This document shows, one piece after another, positions 44,055 to 52,168 of a stretch of DNA of 64,000 bases. The DNA comes from Planctomycetota bacterium (GTDB taxonomy: Bacteria > Planctomycetota > Phycisphaerae > Phycisphaerales > UBA1924), in NCBI GenBank assembly GCA_033763975.1, contig JANRJM010000019.1, positions 1 to 64,000 of the forward strand. Direction: 5' to 3'. Position numbers and translations under genes: made by a program. The first letter of the stretch is position 1. The number at the start of each line of letters is the position of its first letter. The notes under the pieces were generated by a model. The model was given only the letters and a program-made list of their open reading frames with translations. It searched no databases and was not told where the DNA came from.

Positions 44055-45269
44055 TTGGACGTCCAATCGCTGACCGCTGCTGCTGTGGCCCTTTGGGTGG
44101 GGGCCGGCATTGCGCATGCCGATGGTGGGGACATCTGGAACCTCGGTACGCTTGGGGGCTTGCACAGCTACGCCAGCGCGATCAACGACGCGAACCAAGC
44201 CACGGGCGTTTCCGATACCGGCTTTGCTGACGGTGCATTTCGTTTCTCTGGTGTTCCCGGTTCTGGCGGAGTGATGGTCAACTTGGGGAGTGTTGATGCG
44301 CGAGCCATCAACAATGGCGGGCAAGTTGCGGGCCTTTCGTTCGGCCAAGCAGTCGTCTACAGCGGCGTACCCGGCTCGGGCGGATCGCTGGCCAACTTGG
44401 GCACGCTTGGTGGAACAAGCAGTGGCGCCTATGGCATCAACGATTCCGGAAGCGTTGTTGGCACCTCTCAAACCACCGGCGATTTGTTCAATCACGCCTT
44501 CTTGTACAACGGCGTTCCCGGCTCGGGCGGTTCGATGGCGGACTTGGGTACCCTCGGCGGAACATACAGCGTCGCTTGGGATATCAGCAATGCTGGGCAA
44601 ATTGTCGGTCAGGCTGGCTTGACCGGCGACGCCGCCGGTCGCGCGTTTGTGTACTCTGGAGTACCCGGCGCAGGAGGCTCGATGGCGGACCTGGGTACCT
44701 TGGGAGGAATGAACAGCGTTGGTTACGCGATCAACAACGCGGGGCAAACGGCGGGCACCTCGGCCCTGACCGGCGACACCGAGTATCACGCCTTCCTGTA
44801 CTCCGGCACGCCCGGCGCCGGCGGTACTATGGTGGATCTTGGGACTCTCGGCGGCGACTACAGCGAAGCGTTCGGCATAAACGATGCCGGGTTTGTTGTC
44901 GGGTATTCCAGACGCTCCACAGGCCCGGAGGTCTGGCCAACCCTCTGGCTCAATGACGCCGCCCACACCGCCATCGATCTTGCTGCCTGGCTGAACACCA
45001 CCAATCCGGCGATGGGAGCCGATTGGGTCCTCGGAAGCTCAAGCTCACGTACCATCGACATCAACAACAACGGCCTGATCGTTGGAACGGGCTACTACAA
45101 CGGCCCCGGCGGGAACGGCTACGCGCACGCGTTCATGCTTGACGTCAGTACCCTGGTTCCCGCGCCCTCATCATCGGTTCTTCTGGCTGTCCTGGGCCTG
45201 AGCGGCGCGGTTCGTCGGCGTCGGTCGGCAGCCGCGACAGTCCGCGAGACGCAGGCGACCACCGAATAG
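44055..45269 (+). CDS. HAF-repeat extracellular protein with PEP-CTERM-like tail
   Basis: 404 residues. A hydrophobic segment ending GAGIAHAD is the signal peptide. Then come about six HAF repeats of roughly 50 residues, each with LGTLGG, AINDAGQ-type and HAFLYSGVPGSGG-type blocks. The C-terminus has VPAPSSSVLLAVLGL followed by a basic cluster, a PEP-CTERM-like sorting tail, so the protein is probably exported and anchored or released. Function of HAF proteins is unknown. The only in-frame start is a TTG with no ribosome site, giving a very short n-region; a frameshift in the G10 tract may hide the real start. Confidence 0.8.
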   Translation: MDVQSLTAAAVALWVGAGIAHADGGDIWNLGTLGGLHSYASAINDANQATGVSDTGFADGAFRFSGVPGSGGVMVNLGSVDARAINNGGQVAGLSFGQAVVYSGVPGSGGSLANLGTLGGTSSGAYGINDSGSVVGTSQTTGDLFNHAFLYNGVPGSGGSMADLGTLGGTYSVAWDISNAGQIVGQAGLTGDAAGRAFVYSGVPGAGGSMADLGTLGGMNSVGYAINNAGQTAGTSALTGDTEYHAFLYSGTPGAGGTMVDLGTLGGDYSEAFGINDAGFVVGYSRRSTGPEVWPTLWLNDAAHTAIDLAAWLNTTNPAMGADWVLGSSSSRTIDINNNGLIVGTGYYNGPGGNGYAHAFMLDVSTLVPAPSSSVLLAVLGLSGAVRRRRSAAATVRETQATTE

Positions 45270-45499
45270 GCGGTCGCGCCGAGTGCGGCGGCATCTCGCA
45301 GATGGCCGTCTCGGGCGGCCCGATGCTGGGAAGCGGGAACTACTCGGTGAGCGCCGCATCGGGCACGAACTCCGGAGAACGCGTCGCAAACCCCGGCGCG
45401 GTACCTGTGTTCGAGTTGGCGAGGCATGGTCGCTGCTCTCCGAAGACGCTGAGAACTCGCACCGCGCCTCGCGCCGACCGGACCACGATCAACGTCAAC
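45270..45499. other. Gap after the HAF-repeat gene, possible gene fragment
   Basis: 230 bp. One open frame (from about 45302) reads GGPMLGSGNYSVSAASGTNSG, reminiscent of glycine-rich segments in secreted planctomycete proteins, but it has no start signal and runs into the terminator and tRNA. It may be a broken fragment; no gene is claimed. Confidence 0.3.
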
Positions 45500-45535
45500 A
45501 AAACGACAACCCCCAGGTCTTGCGACCCGGGGGTT
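45500..45535 (-). terminator. Terminator of tRNA-fMet
   Basis: On the minus strand, starting 8 nt after the tRNA 3' end, a 12-bp stem (AACCCCCGGGTC with a GCAA loop; one A-C mismatch) is followed by GTCGTTTT. It is nearly identical to 43168-43203. Confidence 0.85.
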
Positions 45536-45542
45536 ATGCGAA

Positions 45543-45616
<74 letters not shown>

Positions 45617-45751
45617 GTCTGGCCGGACCCTAGCGGCTCCCCCACGCGGAGTCAAGGCGGCGCACACGACAGCGACGCAAGTCCCGCGTTCGCCGCCCGC
45701 TTTGCTCTTTGCCCCGATCCACCCGGTATGGCCGCGGGCGGGTGATCCCGC

Positions 45752-45757
45752 TAGGCT
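45752..45757 (+). promoter_or_regulatory. -10 box of the sugar-cluster leader ORF
   Basis: TAGGCT ends 6 nt before ATG 45764, the leaderless spacing seen at other operon heads in the window. Confidence 0.45.
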
Positions 45758-45763
45758 GCCGGG

Positions 45764-45847
45764 ATGCGGAACGCACGCGGAGGCAGGTCGGTCGGCGCGG
45801 CGGGCGGCCCGACGCGCATCGGAACGAGCCCGGGGCGCGGCACATGA
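45764..45847 (+). CDS. Possible 27-codon leader peptide coupled to the epimerase gene
   Basis: ATG 45764 opens a 27-residue Gly/Arg-rich frame (MRNARGGRSVGAAGGP and onward) whose TGA overlaps the ATG of the TIM-barrel gene by 4 nt (ATGA). It has no family. Its position, -10 spacing and coupling make it a candidate leaderless leader ORF through which ribosomes reach the downstream gene. It may also be chance in GC-rich DNA. Confidence 0.4.
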   Translation: MRNARGGRSVGAAGGPTRIGTSPGRGT

Positions 45848-46707
45848 ACGCCGCGTTCACTGAGCGTCTGGGCGTGTGCTCGTGGTCGCTGCGACCGGGG
45901 TCGCCGGCGGACCTGTGCGAGGCCGTGCGGGCCTGCGGGCTTGCGCGCGTGCAGCTCGCTCTTGACCCGATCCGGTCCGGGCAGTGGGACGAGGACGCCA
46001 CCGTCCGCGCGCTCCGCGACGCCGGCATCATCGTCGTCTCGGGCATGATCGCCATGCACGGCGAGGACTACTCAACCCTCGAGAGCATCCGGCGCACCGG
46101 CGGCGTCCGCCAGGACGCCCTCTGGGGCGACAACTTCCGCGCGACCGAGGCCAACGCCGCCCTGGCCCAGCGATTGGGGCTCTCGCTCGTGACCTTCCAC
46201 GCGGGCTTTCTCCCGCACGATCTCACCCCCGAACGCCGCACGATGGTCGACCGAGTCCGCCAACTCGCCCAGCTCTTCGCGTCGCGCGGCGTGCGTCTGG
46301 CGCTCGAGACGGGCCAGGAGACGGCCGAAACGCTGATCGACGTGCTGCAGTCCGTGAACGCGTCGCTGCCCACGCGCTGGCAGGTCGGGGTCAACTTTGA
46401 TCCGGCGAACATGATCCTGTACGGGATGGGCGATCCGATCGACGCGCTGCGCATGCTCCGGTCGCACGCGCGCCAGGTGCACGCAAAGGACGCGACCGTG
46501 GCGACTACGCCCGGGGAGTGGGGGACCGAGGTGCCCGTCGGCGCCGGGCAGGTCGATTGGCGTGAGTTCGCGCACGTGCTGCGAGGATTCGAGGGGTCGG
46601 TCATCATCGAACGCGAGGCCGGCGAGACCCGCGTCGAGGACGTGCGCCGCGCGGCCGAGGTGCTGCGACAGACGGCCCGCGCCGTGGCGTCGGAGGGCGG
46701 TTCGTGA
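45844..46707 (+). CDS. Xylose isomerase-like TIM-barrel protein (sugar epimerase/isomerase)
   Basis: A 287-residue AP-endonuclease-2/xylose-isomerase-like barrel. Expected metal ligands: LALETGQE (Glu, about 157), NFDPANMI (Asp, about 190), QVHAKD (His, about 217) and IIEREAGE (Glu, about 258). Such proteins interconvert keto-sugars or process inosose and related substrates. It overlaps the following dehydrogenase by 4 nt (GTGA), a pairing common in sugar or inositol catabolism. An upstream in-frame GTG (45742) would include the -10 box and is rejected. Confidence 0.87.
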   Translation: MNAAFTERLGVCSWSLRPGSPADLCEAVRACGLARVQLALDPIRSGQWDEDATVRALRDAGIIVVSGMIAMHGEDYSTLESIRRTGGVRQDALWGDNFRATEANAALAQRLGLSLVTFHAGFLPHDLTPERRTMVDRVRQLAQLFASRGVRLALETGQETAETLIDVLQSVNASLPTRWQVGVNFDPANMILYGMGDPIDALRMLRSHARQVHAKDATVATTPGEWGTEVPVGAGQVDWREFAHVLRGFEGSVIIEREAGETRVEDVRRAAEVLRQTARAVASEGGS

Positions 46708-47708
46708 GCATCCGGATCGGCGTCGTCGGCATGGGCTTCATGGGGCAGACGCACGCGCGGGCGGTCGGCACCGTGCCCGGTGCTCGTCTCGCCGCGACGT
46801 GCGACCACCAGGGCGAGCGCCGGCGCGGGTCGGGGAGCGTCGCGGGCAACCTGAACACCGGGGGCGCGTTCGACGCGGGCGAGGCCGTCGCGTTCGAGCG
46901 GCCCGACGACCTGTTCGCGTCCGGGCTGGTCGACGCCGCGGTAATCGCGACGCCCACCGACACGCACGTCGACCTGGCGACGCGGGCGCTGCGCGCCGGG
47001 CTGGACGTGCTGGTCGAGAAGCCCGTCGCGCTGCACGCCGAGCAGATCGCGGCGCTGATCGAAGAGCGTGACCGCGCGCGGCGCCTGGCCATCCCGGCCA
47101 TGTGCATGCGATTCTGGCCCGGCTGGCCCCTGCTGCGCGAGGTCGTGCGCGACGGGCGGTTCGGCGCGCTGCGCGCGTTGCGCCTGGCGCGACTCGGAAG
47201 CCGCCCGGAATGGTCGGACTTTTACCGCGACGAATCCCGCTGCGGCGGGGCGATCTTCGACCTGCACGTGCACGACGCCGACTTCGTGCTGCACCTGCTC
47301 GGTCGCCCGCGCGAGGTCGTGTGCGTCGGCACGCACGACCACGTCGCCGCGATGTACCGCTACGACGACACGGCCATGGTGGTCCTCGCCGAGGGCGGGT
47401 GGATGCCCTCGTCCGGCCGCGGGTTCCGCATGCGGTACGGGGCGGAGTTCGAGCGCGCCACCATCGAGTTCGATCTCTCGCGAACGCCGACGGTGGCCGT
47501 CACGTCCGATGGCCAGACCACCAGCCCGGACCTCCCCGCGGGCTCCGGGTACGAACTGCAGATGGCCCACTTCGTGGCCTGCGTGCAGGCACGGCGCGAA
47601 GGGCGCCCCGTGCCCGAGCACCCGACCCTGGAAGACTCCGTCGCGGTCACCACGATGATCCACGCGAAGCGGGAAAGCCTGCGCCGCGGGGCGGGGTTTG
47701 CCCTCTAG
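46704..47708 (+). CDS. Gfo/Idh/MocA-family oxidoreductase
   Basis: A 334-residue NAD(P)-dependent dehydrogenase: IGVVGMGFMGQTHARAV (Rossmann, residue 3-19), VIATPTDTHVDLA, LVEKPVALH (near 110) and GGAIFDLHVHDADFVLHLLG (near 185), which carries the Asp/His pair used in catalysis. Sugar or polyol substrate expected. GTG start overlaps the epimerase stop. No signal peptide, so cytoplasmic, unlike the second dehydrogenase in this cluster. Confidence 0.9.
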   Translation: MSIRIGVVGMGFMGQTHARAVGTVPGARLAATCDHQGERRRGSGSVAGNLNTGGAFDAGEAVAFERPDDLFASGLVDAAVIATPTDTHVDLATRALRAGLDVLVEKPVALHAEQIAALIEERDRARRLAIPAMCMRFWPGWPLLREVVRDGRFGALRALRLARLGSRPEWSDFYRDESRCGGAIFDLHVHDADFVLHLLGRPREVVCVGTHDHVAAMYRYDDTAMVVLAEGGWMPSSGRGFRMRYGAEFERATIEFDLSRTPTVAVTSDGQTTSPDLPAGSGYELQMAHFVACVQARREGRPVPEHPTLEDSVAVTTMIHAKRESLRRGAGFAL

Positions 47709-47775
47709 GTTCAGACTCGGTTGAATTTCCGTTGCCCCCGATCGCACATTGAGGTATTCTGTCGAGGAGGATGGC

Positions 47776-48909
47776 GTGAGGCAGCAGCAGAACCGACGGG
47801 TACGCGACCTGTTCTGGGAAGCGAGCCCAACCGGGCGTGGGAGTAGGCGAGGCGGGCGGACGGGCGCCGGGGTGACGCTCGTCGCCGCCTCGCTTTTCTC
47901 TGTCCCCGGCGCGGCCGCACCGATCCACGAGCCTCCCGCCCCGCAGGCGCCCGCCCAGTCCGAGAACACCCCGCGGCCGTCGCCCTTTTTCGAGCCCGTC
48001 CCGGCGGCGGCGTTCCGCATCGAGATGGTCCCGATCCCGGCGTCGGCCGACGGCACGGTCAAGGCCTTCTGGATGAGCCGCACCGAGGTCGGCTGGGAAG
48101 CCTTCGACGTGTACGTGTACCGCCTCGACGAAGAGGCCGGGCTGGGCACGGTCGACGCGGTCACGCGCCCGAGCAAGCCGTACCTGCCGCCGGATCGGGG
48201 TTTCGGGCACGAGGGCTACGCCGCGATCAGCATGTCGTACAAGAACGCGAGCGAGTTCTGCGTGTGGCTGTCGAAGAAGACCGGCAAGTCGTACCGGCTG
48301 CCCACGGAAGCCGAGTGGGAGCACGCCTGCCGCGCGGGCGTTGTCGAGTCGGGCCCTCCCGATCCGACGACACTGGGCGAGCACGCGTGGTTCGCGGCGA
48401 ACTCTGACGGCACGCCCCACCCGCGCTCGGGCAAGAAGCCCAACGCCTGGGGGCTGCTCGACATGCAGGGCAACGTTGCGGAGTGGGTCGTCGGGCGCGA
48501 CGGCCAGCCCGTGACCAAGGGCGGGTCGTACCGCGACGAGGCGCCGGCGCTCGCGCCCTCGGCCCGCCAGACGCAGCAGCCCTCCTGGAACGCCTCGGAC
48601 CCGCAGATCCCCAAGAGCGCGTGGTGGCTTTCGGACGGGCCGTTCGTCGGGTTCCGGATCGTCTGCGACATGCCCGCGGCCTCGCCGCCCAACGACAACC
48701 CCGAGGTTCCCGGCCTTCCCCCGAAGCCCGGCCTTCCCCCGAAGCCCGGCCTTCCCCCGAAGCCCGGCCTGCCCGCGAAGCCCGCCCTGCCCGCGAAGCC
48801 CGCCCTGCCCGCGAAGCCCGCCCTGCCCGCGAAGCCCGCCCTGCCCGCGAAGCCCGCCCTGCCTGCGAAGCCGTCCGTGCCTGTGAAGCCCGGGGCGGAA
48901 CGCCCGTAG
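47776..48909 (+). CDS. Secreted formylglycine-enzyme-like (SUMF1-fold) protein with Pro-rich repeat tail
   Basis: A 377-residue protein. A basic N-region and hydrophobic segment (about 28-48) form a signal peptide. Residues about 75-300 are an FGE-sulfatase-type domain: FWMSRTEVGWEAFDVYV, SYRLPTEAEWEHACRAG, NAWGLLDMQGNVAEWV, KGGSYRDEAP and GFRIVCDM. The catalytic cysteine pair expected after GGSY is absent, so it should not make formylglycine; relatives serve binding or other roles. The tail is ten 6-residue repeats (GLPPKP, ALPAKP). GGAGG precedes GTG 47776, and TATTCT (47753-47758) is a promoter candidate. Confidence 0.85.
   Translation: MRQQQNRRVRDLFWEASPTGRGSRRGGRTGAGVTLVAASLFSVPGAAAPIHEPPAPQAPAQSENTPRPSPFFEPVPAAAFRIEMVPIPASADGTVKAFWMSRTEVGWEAFDVYVYRLDEEAGLGTVDAVTRPSKPYLPPDRGFGHEGYAAISMSYKNASEFCVWLSKKTGKSYRLPTEAEWEHACRAGVVESGPPDPTTLGEHAWFAANSDGTPHPRSGKKPNAWGLLDMQGNVAEWVVGRDGQPVTKGGSYRDEAPALAPSARQTQQPSWNASDPQIPKSAWWLSDGPFVGFRIVCDMPAASPPNDNPEVPGLPPKPGLPPKPGLPPKPGLPAKPALPAKPALPAKPALPAKPALPAKPALPAKPSVPVKPGAERP
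48712..48891 (+). repeat. 18-bp in-frame tandem repeat, ten units
   Basis: Ten units of 18 bp encode three GLPPKP, one GLPAKP, five ALPAKP and a final degenerate SVPVKP. Adjacent units are identical or nearly so at the DNA level, so copy number probably varies between strains. Lys-Pro-rich tails of this kind often span or bind the cell envelope. Confidence 0.92.
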
Positions 48910-48976
48910 GTGAAGTAGCATGCGGCGTCACGCCAGAGGCACAGCACGCCATGCGGCGCGAGGGAGCGAGATCACC

Positions 48977-50296
48977 ATGCGGCACCACGAAGCACAGTCG
49001 AACGGCACGGGGCGCGAGGCCGGATGGTCACGCCGCGACGTCATGAAGATCGCCGGCGCGGTGGCGCTCTCGCCCGCGCTGCTGCACGCCTCGCCCACGC
49101 CCGCCCGCGCGAAGCTCAAGATCGGCCTGGTCGGCTGCGGGGGGCGCGGCACGGGCGCCGCGGTGCAGGCCCTGCGCGCCGACAGCGACAGCGTGCTCCA
49201 CGCCGTGGGCGACATCTTTCCGGATCGCATCGCCTCGTGCCTGGGCGGCATCGGCTCGAGCGTGCCGGCGGAGCGCCTCGACGTGCCCGACGCACGCCGG
49301 TTTGTCGGCTTCGACGCCTACCAGAAGGTCATCGACTCGGGTGTCGACGTCGTGCTGCTGTGCACGCACCCGGTGTTCCGCCCCGCGCACCTCGCCGCGG
49401 CGGTGAAGGCCGGAAAGCACGTCTTCGCCGAGAAGCCCATGGCCGTCGATTCGCCCGGCGTGCGATCGGTGCTCGAGAGCGCCGCGGAAGCGAAGCGCCG
49501 GGGGCTGTCGCTGGTCGTGGGGTTCTGCTGGCGGTACAACGACGGCATGCGCGCGACGTTCGAGCAGATCAACGCCGGCGCCCTGGGCGACCTCGTCAGC
49601 GTGCAGACCACGTATCACACCGGCACGCTCTCCAAGAACCCACGCAAGCCCGAGTGGAGCGACCTGGAGTTCCAGTTCCGCAACTGGTGGCACTTCACGT
49701 GGATCAGCGGCGACCACATCGTCGAGCAGGCGTGCCACAGCATCGACCGCCTCGCCTGGGCCACCGGCGACCGCTGGCCCCAGCGCGTGATCTGCCTGGG
49801 CGGGCGCGCCGCCCGCAGCGGCCCGGAGCACGGCAACGTCTTCGACCACTTCTCCGCGACCTACGAGTACGAGGGCGGCATGCGCACGCACCACGACTGC
49901 CGCCAGATCGACCGCTGCCCGTCCGACAACACCGACTACGTCTGGGGCACCAAGGGCATGGCGGTCGTCAACGGCTGGGCGCCGACGTACCACCTCACCG
50001 ACCGCGCGGGCGGCACGATCTGGAAGTACGCCGGGCCCACCGACCGCGACATGTACCAGGTTGAGCACAACGAACTCTTCGCGTCGATCCGCGCCGGCAC
50101 GCCCATCAACGACGCCGAACGCTCGGCCTACTCGACGCTCATGTCGATCATGGCGCGGATGAGCGCCTACACCGGGCAGACGGTGTCGTGGCAGCAGGCG
50201 CTGGAATCCAAGGAAGACCTCACGCCGCGGGAACTCGTGTGGGGCGACTGGCCCACGCCCGAGGTGCCCGTCCCGGGCCGGACGCGTCTGGTGTAG
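48977..50296 (+). CDS. Tat-exported Gfo/Idh/MocA-family oxidoreductase
   Basis: A 439-residue dehydrogenase with a twin-arginine signal (SRRDVMKIAGAVALSPALLHA) ending near residue 46. Then KIGLVGCGGRGTGAAVQAL (Rossmann), CTHPVFRPAHLAAAV, FAEKPMAVD (near 150) and WWHFTWISGDHIVEQACHSID (near 240), the form found in periplasmic glycoside-processing members. The cofactor would be folded in before export. It lies between the FGE-like protein and the secreted fucosidase, fitting extracytoplasmic glycan work. ATG 48977 is chosen for the signal peptide. Confidence 0.9.
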   Translation: MRHHEAQSNGTGREAGWSRRDVMKIAGAVALSPALLHASPTPARAKLKIGLVGCGGRGTGAAVQALRADSDSVLHAVGDIFPDRIASCLGGIGSSVPAERLDVPDARRFVGFDAYQKVIDSGVDVVLLCTHPVFRPAHLAAAVKAGKHVFAEKPMAVDSPGVRSVLESAAEAKRRGLSLVVGFCWRYNDGMRATFEQINAGALGDLVSVQTTYHTGTLSKNPRKPEWSDLEFQFRNWWHFTWISGDHIVEQACHSIDRLAWATGDRWPQRVICLGGRAARSGPEHGNVFDHFSATYEYEGGMRTHHDCRQIDRCPSDNTDYVWGTKGMAVVNGWAPTYHLTDRAGGTIWKYAGPTDRDMYQVEHNELFASIRAGTPINDAERSAYSTLMSIMARMSAYTGQTVSWQQALESKEDLTPRELVWGDWPTPEVPVPGRTRLV

Positions 50297-50320
50297 CCCA
50301 CGCGTCCGCCCGCGCGCCGG

Positions 50321-50326
50321 TACGCT
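50321..50326 (+). promoter_or_regulatory. -10 box of the fucosidase gene, leaderless spacing
   Basis: TACGCT ends 6 nt before ATG 50333. Confidence 0.5.
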
Positions 50327-50332
50327 TGGGCC

Positions 50333-52168
50333 ATGAAGTCAGCCGAAGTCGTGCGTGCGTGCGTCGTCGCGGGCCTGCTGAGCGTGCTGGCCGCGCCCCC
50401 GGAGCCGGCGCGGGCGCAGGCGTCCCCGCCCGCCGAGTCCCCCGCCGCACGCGATGCGCGGATGGAATGGTGGCGCGAGGCGCGCTTCGGCATGTTCATC
50501 CACTGGGGGCTGTACGCGATCCCCGCCGGGCAGTGGGGGGGCACGCGCGCCGGCGGCACGGGCGAGTGGATCCTCACCAACGCGAAGATCCCCGTCGAGG
50601 CCTACGAGCCCCTGCGCGACCGCTTCAACCCGGTGCTCTTCGACGCCGACGCCTGGGTGCGTGCGGCCAAGCGCGCGGGGATGAAGTACATCGTCATCAC
50701 CACCAAGCACCACGACGGGTTCGCGCTCTTCGACAGCGCGGGCACCGACTGGGACATCGGCGCGACGCCCTTCAAGCGCGACGTGCTCAAGGAACTCGCC
50801 GCCGCGTGCGAACGCGAGGGCGTGCGCCTCGGGTTCTACTACTCGATCATGGACTGGCATCACCCGGACTACCTCCCCCGGCGCGGGTGGGAGTCCCGCT
50901 CGGCCGACGGCGCCGACCTCGACCGCTACGTCGGCTACATGAAGGGCCAGCTCCGCGAACTGCTGACGAACTACGGGCAGGTCGGCGTGCTCTGGTTCGA
51001 CGGCGAGTGGGAGAGCACCTGGACCAGCGAGCGCGGCAAGGACCTCGACGCGTTCGTGCGATCGCTGCAGCCCTCGATACTCGTGAACAACCGCGTCGAC
51101 AAGGGTCGCAACGACATGGCCGGGCTCAACCGGGCCGGCGAGTGGGCGGGTGACTTCGGCACGCCCGAGCAGGAGGTGCCGCGGACAGGGCTCCCGGGCG
51201 TCGACTGGGAATCGTGCATGACGATGAACGACACGTGGGGGTACCGCAGCGACGACCAGAACTGGAAGTCGTCCGCCGAACTCATCCGCACGCTGGTCGA
51301 CGTCGCGAGCAAGGGCGGGAACTACCTGCTGAACGTCGGGCCCACGGCCGACGGGCTCATCCCCGAGGCATCCCTCTCGCGCATGGCCGACATCGCGCGA
51401 TGGATGGACGTGCACGCCGAGTCCATCTACGCCACGAGCGCGGGGCCGTTCAAGAAACTCTCGTGGGGACGCTGCACCGCCAAGCCCGGCGTGCTGTACC
51501 TGCACGTCTTCGACTGGCCCGAAGGCGGCCTGCTCCGCGTCCCCGGGCTCAGCAACGCGCCCGCGGGCGACGCGACGCTTCTTGGCAGCGAGGCCGCCCT
51601 CCCCGTGCGCCGGGTGGATGACGACCTCGTGATCGAACTGCCCGCGACGCCCCCCGACGCGCCGGCGCCGATGCCCGTCCGCGTTGTGCGCCTGCCCATC
51701 GCGGGCGAGCCCGAGGTGACGGTCGTGCTGCCCCGGGCCGACGCCGAGGGCGTGATCGACCTGCGCCCCGAGGACGCCGACATCACCGGCTCGCACCTGC
51801 GCTACGAGAGCAAGTACGGCGGGTCGCTCGGCTTCTGGACGAACCCCGAGGACGCCGCGTCGTGGACGTTCGACGCCCAGCCCGGGCAGTACTGGGTCTC
51901 GATCGAAGTGTCGTGCACGCCCGAGTTCGCGGGCTCCGAGTTCGTCGTCGAGCTCGGGGGCACCTCGTTCACGGGCGTCGTGCCGAGCACCGGCGCGTGG
52001 GGCACGTTCACCGTCGTGCGCACCGAATCGATCCTGCTCGAGGACGGCGGCCCGACGACGATCACCGTCCGTCCGGGGGGCGAGTTCCGCGGCGCGCTGA
52101 TGAACCTCCGCGCGGTGCGCCTGACGTGGGCGCCCGGCGAGGTGCACGAGCCGTTCCCGGTGCGCTGA
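50333..52168 (+). CDS. Alpha-L-fucosidase, GH29 family, secreted
   Basis: A 611-residue glycoside hydrolase. A signal peptide ends near PARAQA (about residue 29). The GH29 barrel follows: EARFGMFIHWGLYAIPAG, MKYIVITTKHHDGFALFDS, FYYSIMDWHHPDY and VLWFDGEW, whose Asp (about residue 223) is the nucleophile, then ASKGGNYLLNVGPTADG. A beta-sandwich is at about 380-470, and a further C-terminal beta domain (about 480-600), probably carbohydrate-binding, ends the protein. It releases alpha-L-fucose from glycans such as algal fucans or host glycans. The last 107 bp overlap the convergent GNAT gene. Confidence 0.94.
   Translation: MKSAEVVRACVVAGLLSVLAAPPEPARAQASPPAESPAARDARMEWWREARFGMFIHWGLYAIPAGQWGGTRAGGTGEWILTNAKIPVEAYEPLRDRFNPVLFDADAWVRAAKRAGMKYIVITTKHHDGFALFDSAGTDWDIGATPFKRDVLKELAAACEREGVRLGFYYSIMDWHHPDYLPRRGWESRSADGADLDRYVGYMKGQLRELLTNYGQVGVLWFDGEWESTWTSERGKDLDAFVRSLQPSILVNNRVDKGRNDMAGLNRAGEWAGDFGTPEQEVPRTGLPGVDWESCMTMNDTWGYRSDDQNWKSSAELIRTLVDVASKGGNYLLNVGPTADGLIPEASLSRMADIARWMDVHAESIYATSAGPFKKLSWGRCTAKPGVLYLHVFDWPEGGLLRVPGLSNAPAGDATLLGSEAALPVRRVDDDLVIELPATPPDAPAPMPVRVVRLPIAGEPEVTVVLPRADAEGVIDLRPEDADITGSHLRYESKYGGSLGFWTNPEDAASWTFDAQPGQYWVSIEVSCTPEFAGSEFVVELGGTSFTGVVPSTGAWGTFTVVRTESILLEDGGPTTITVRPGGEFRGALMNLRAVRLTWAPGEVHEPFPVR

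Noticed and set aside
43204-45499. Integrated phage or plasmid between the duplicated hairpins
   Set aside because: No integrase, transposase, replication or structural gene is found; only the repeats and decayed genes. An old insertion remains possible but is not shown.
48712-48891. Tandem repeats considered as a CRISPR array
   Set aside because: Units are contiguous 18-mers without spacers and keep the reading frame of a protein tail; no cas genes are present.
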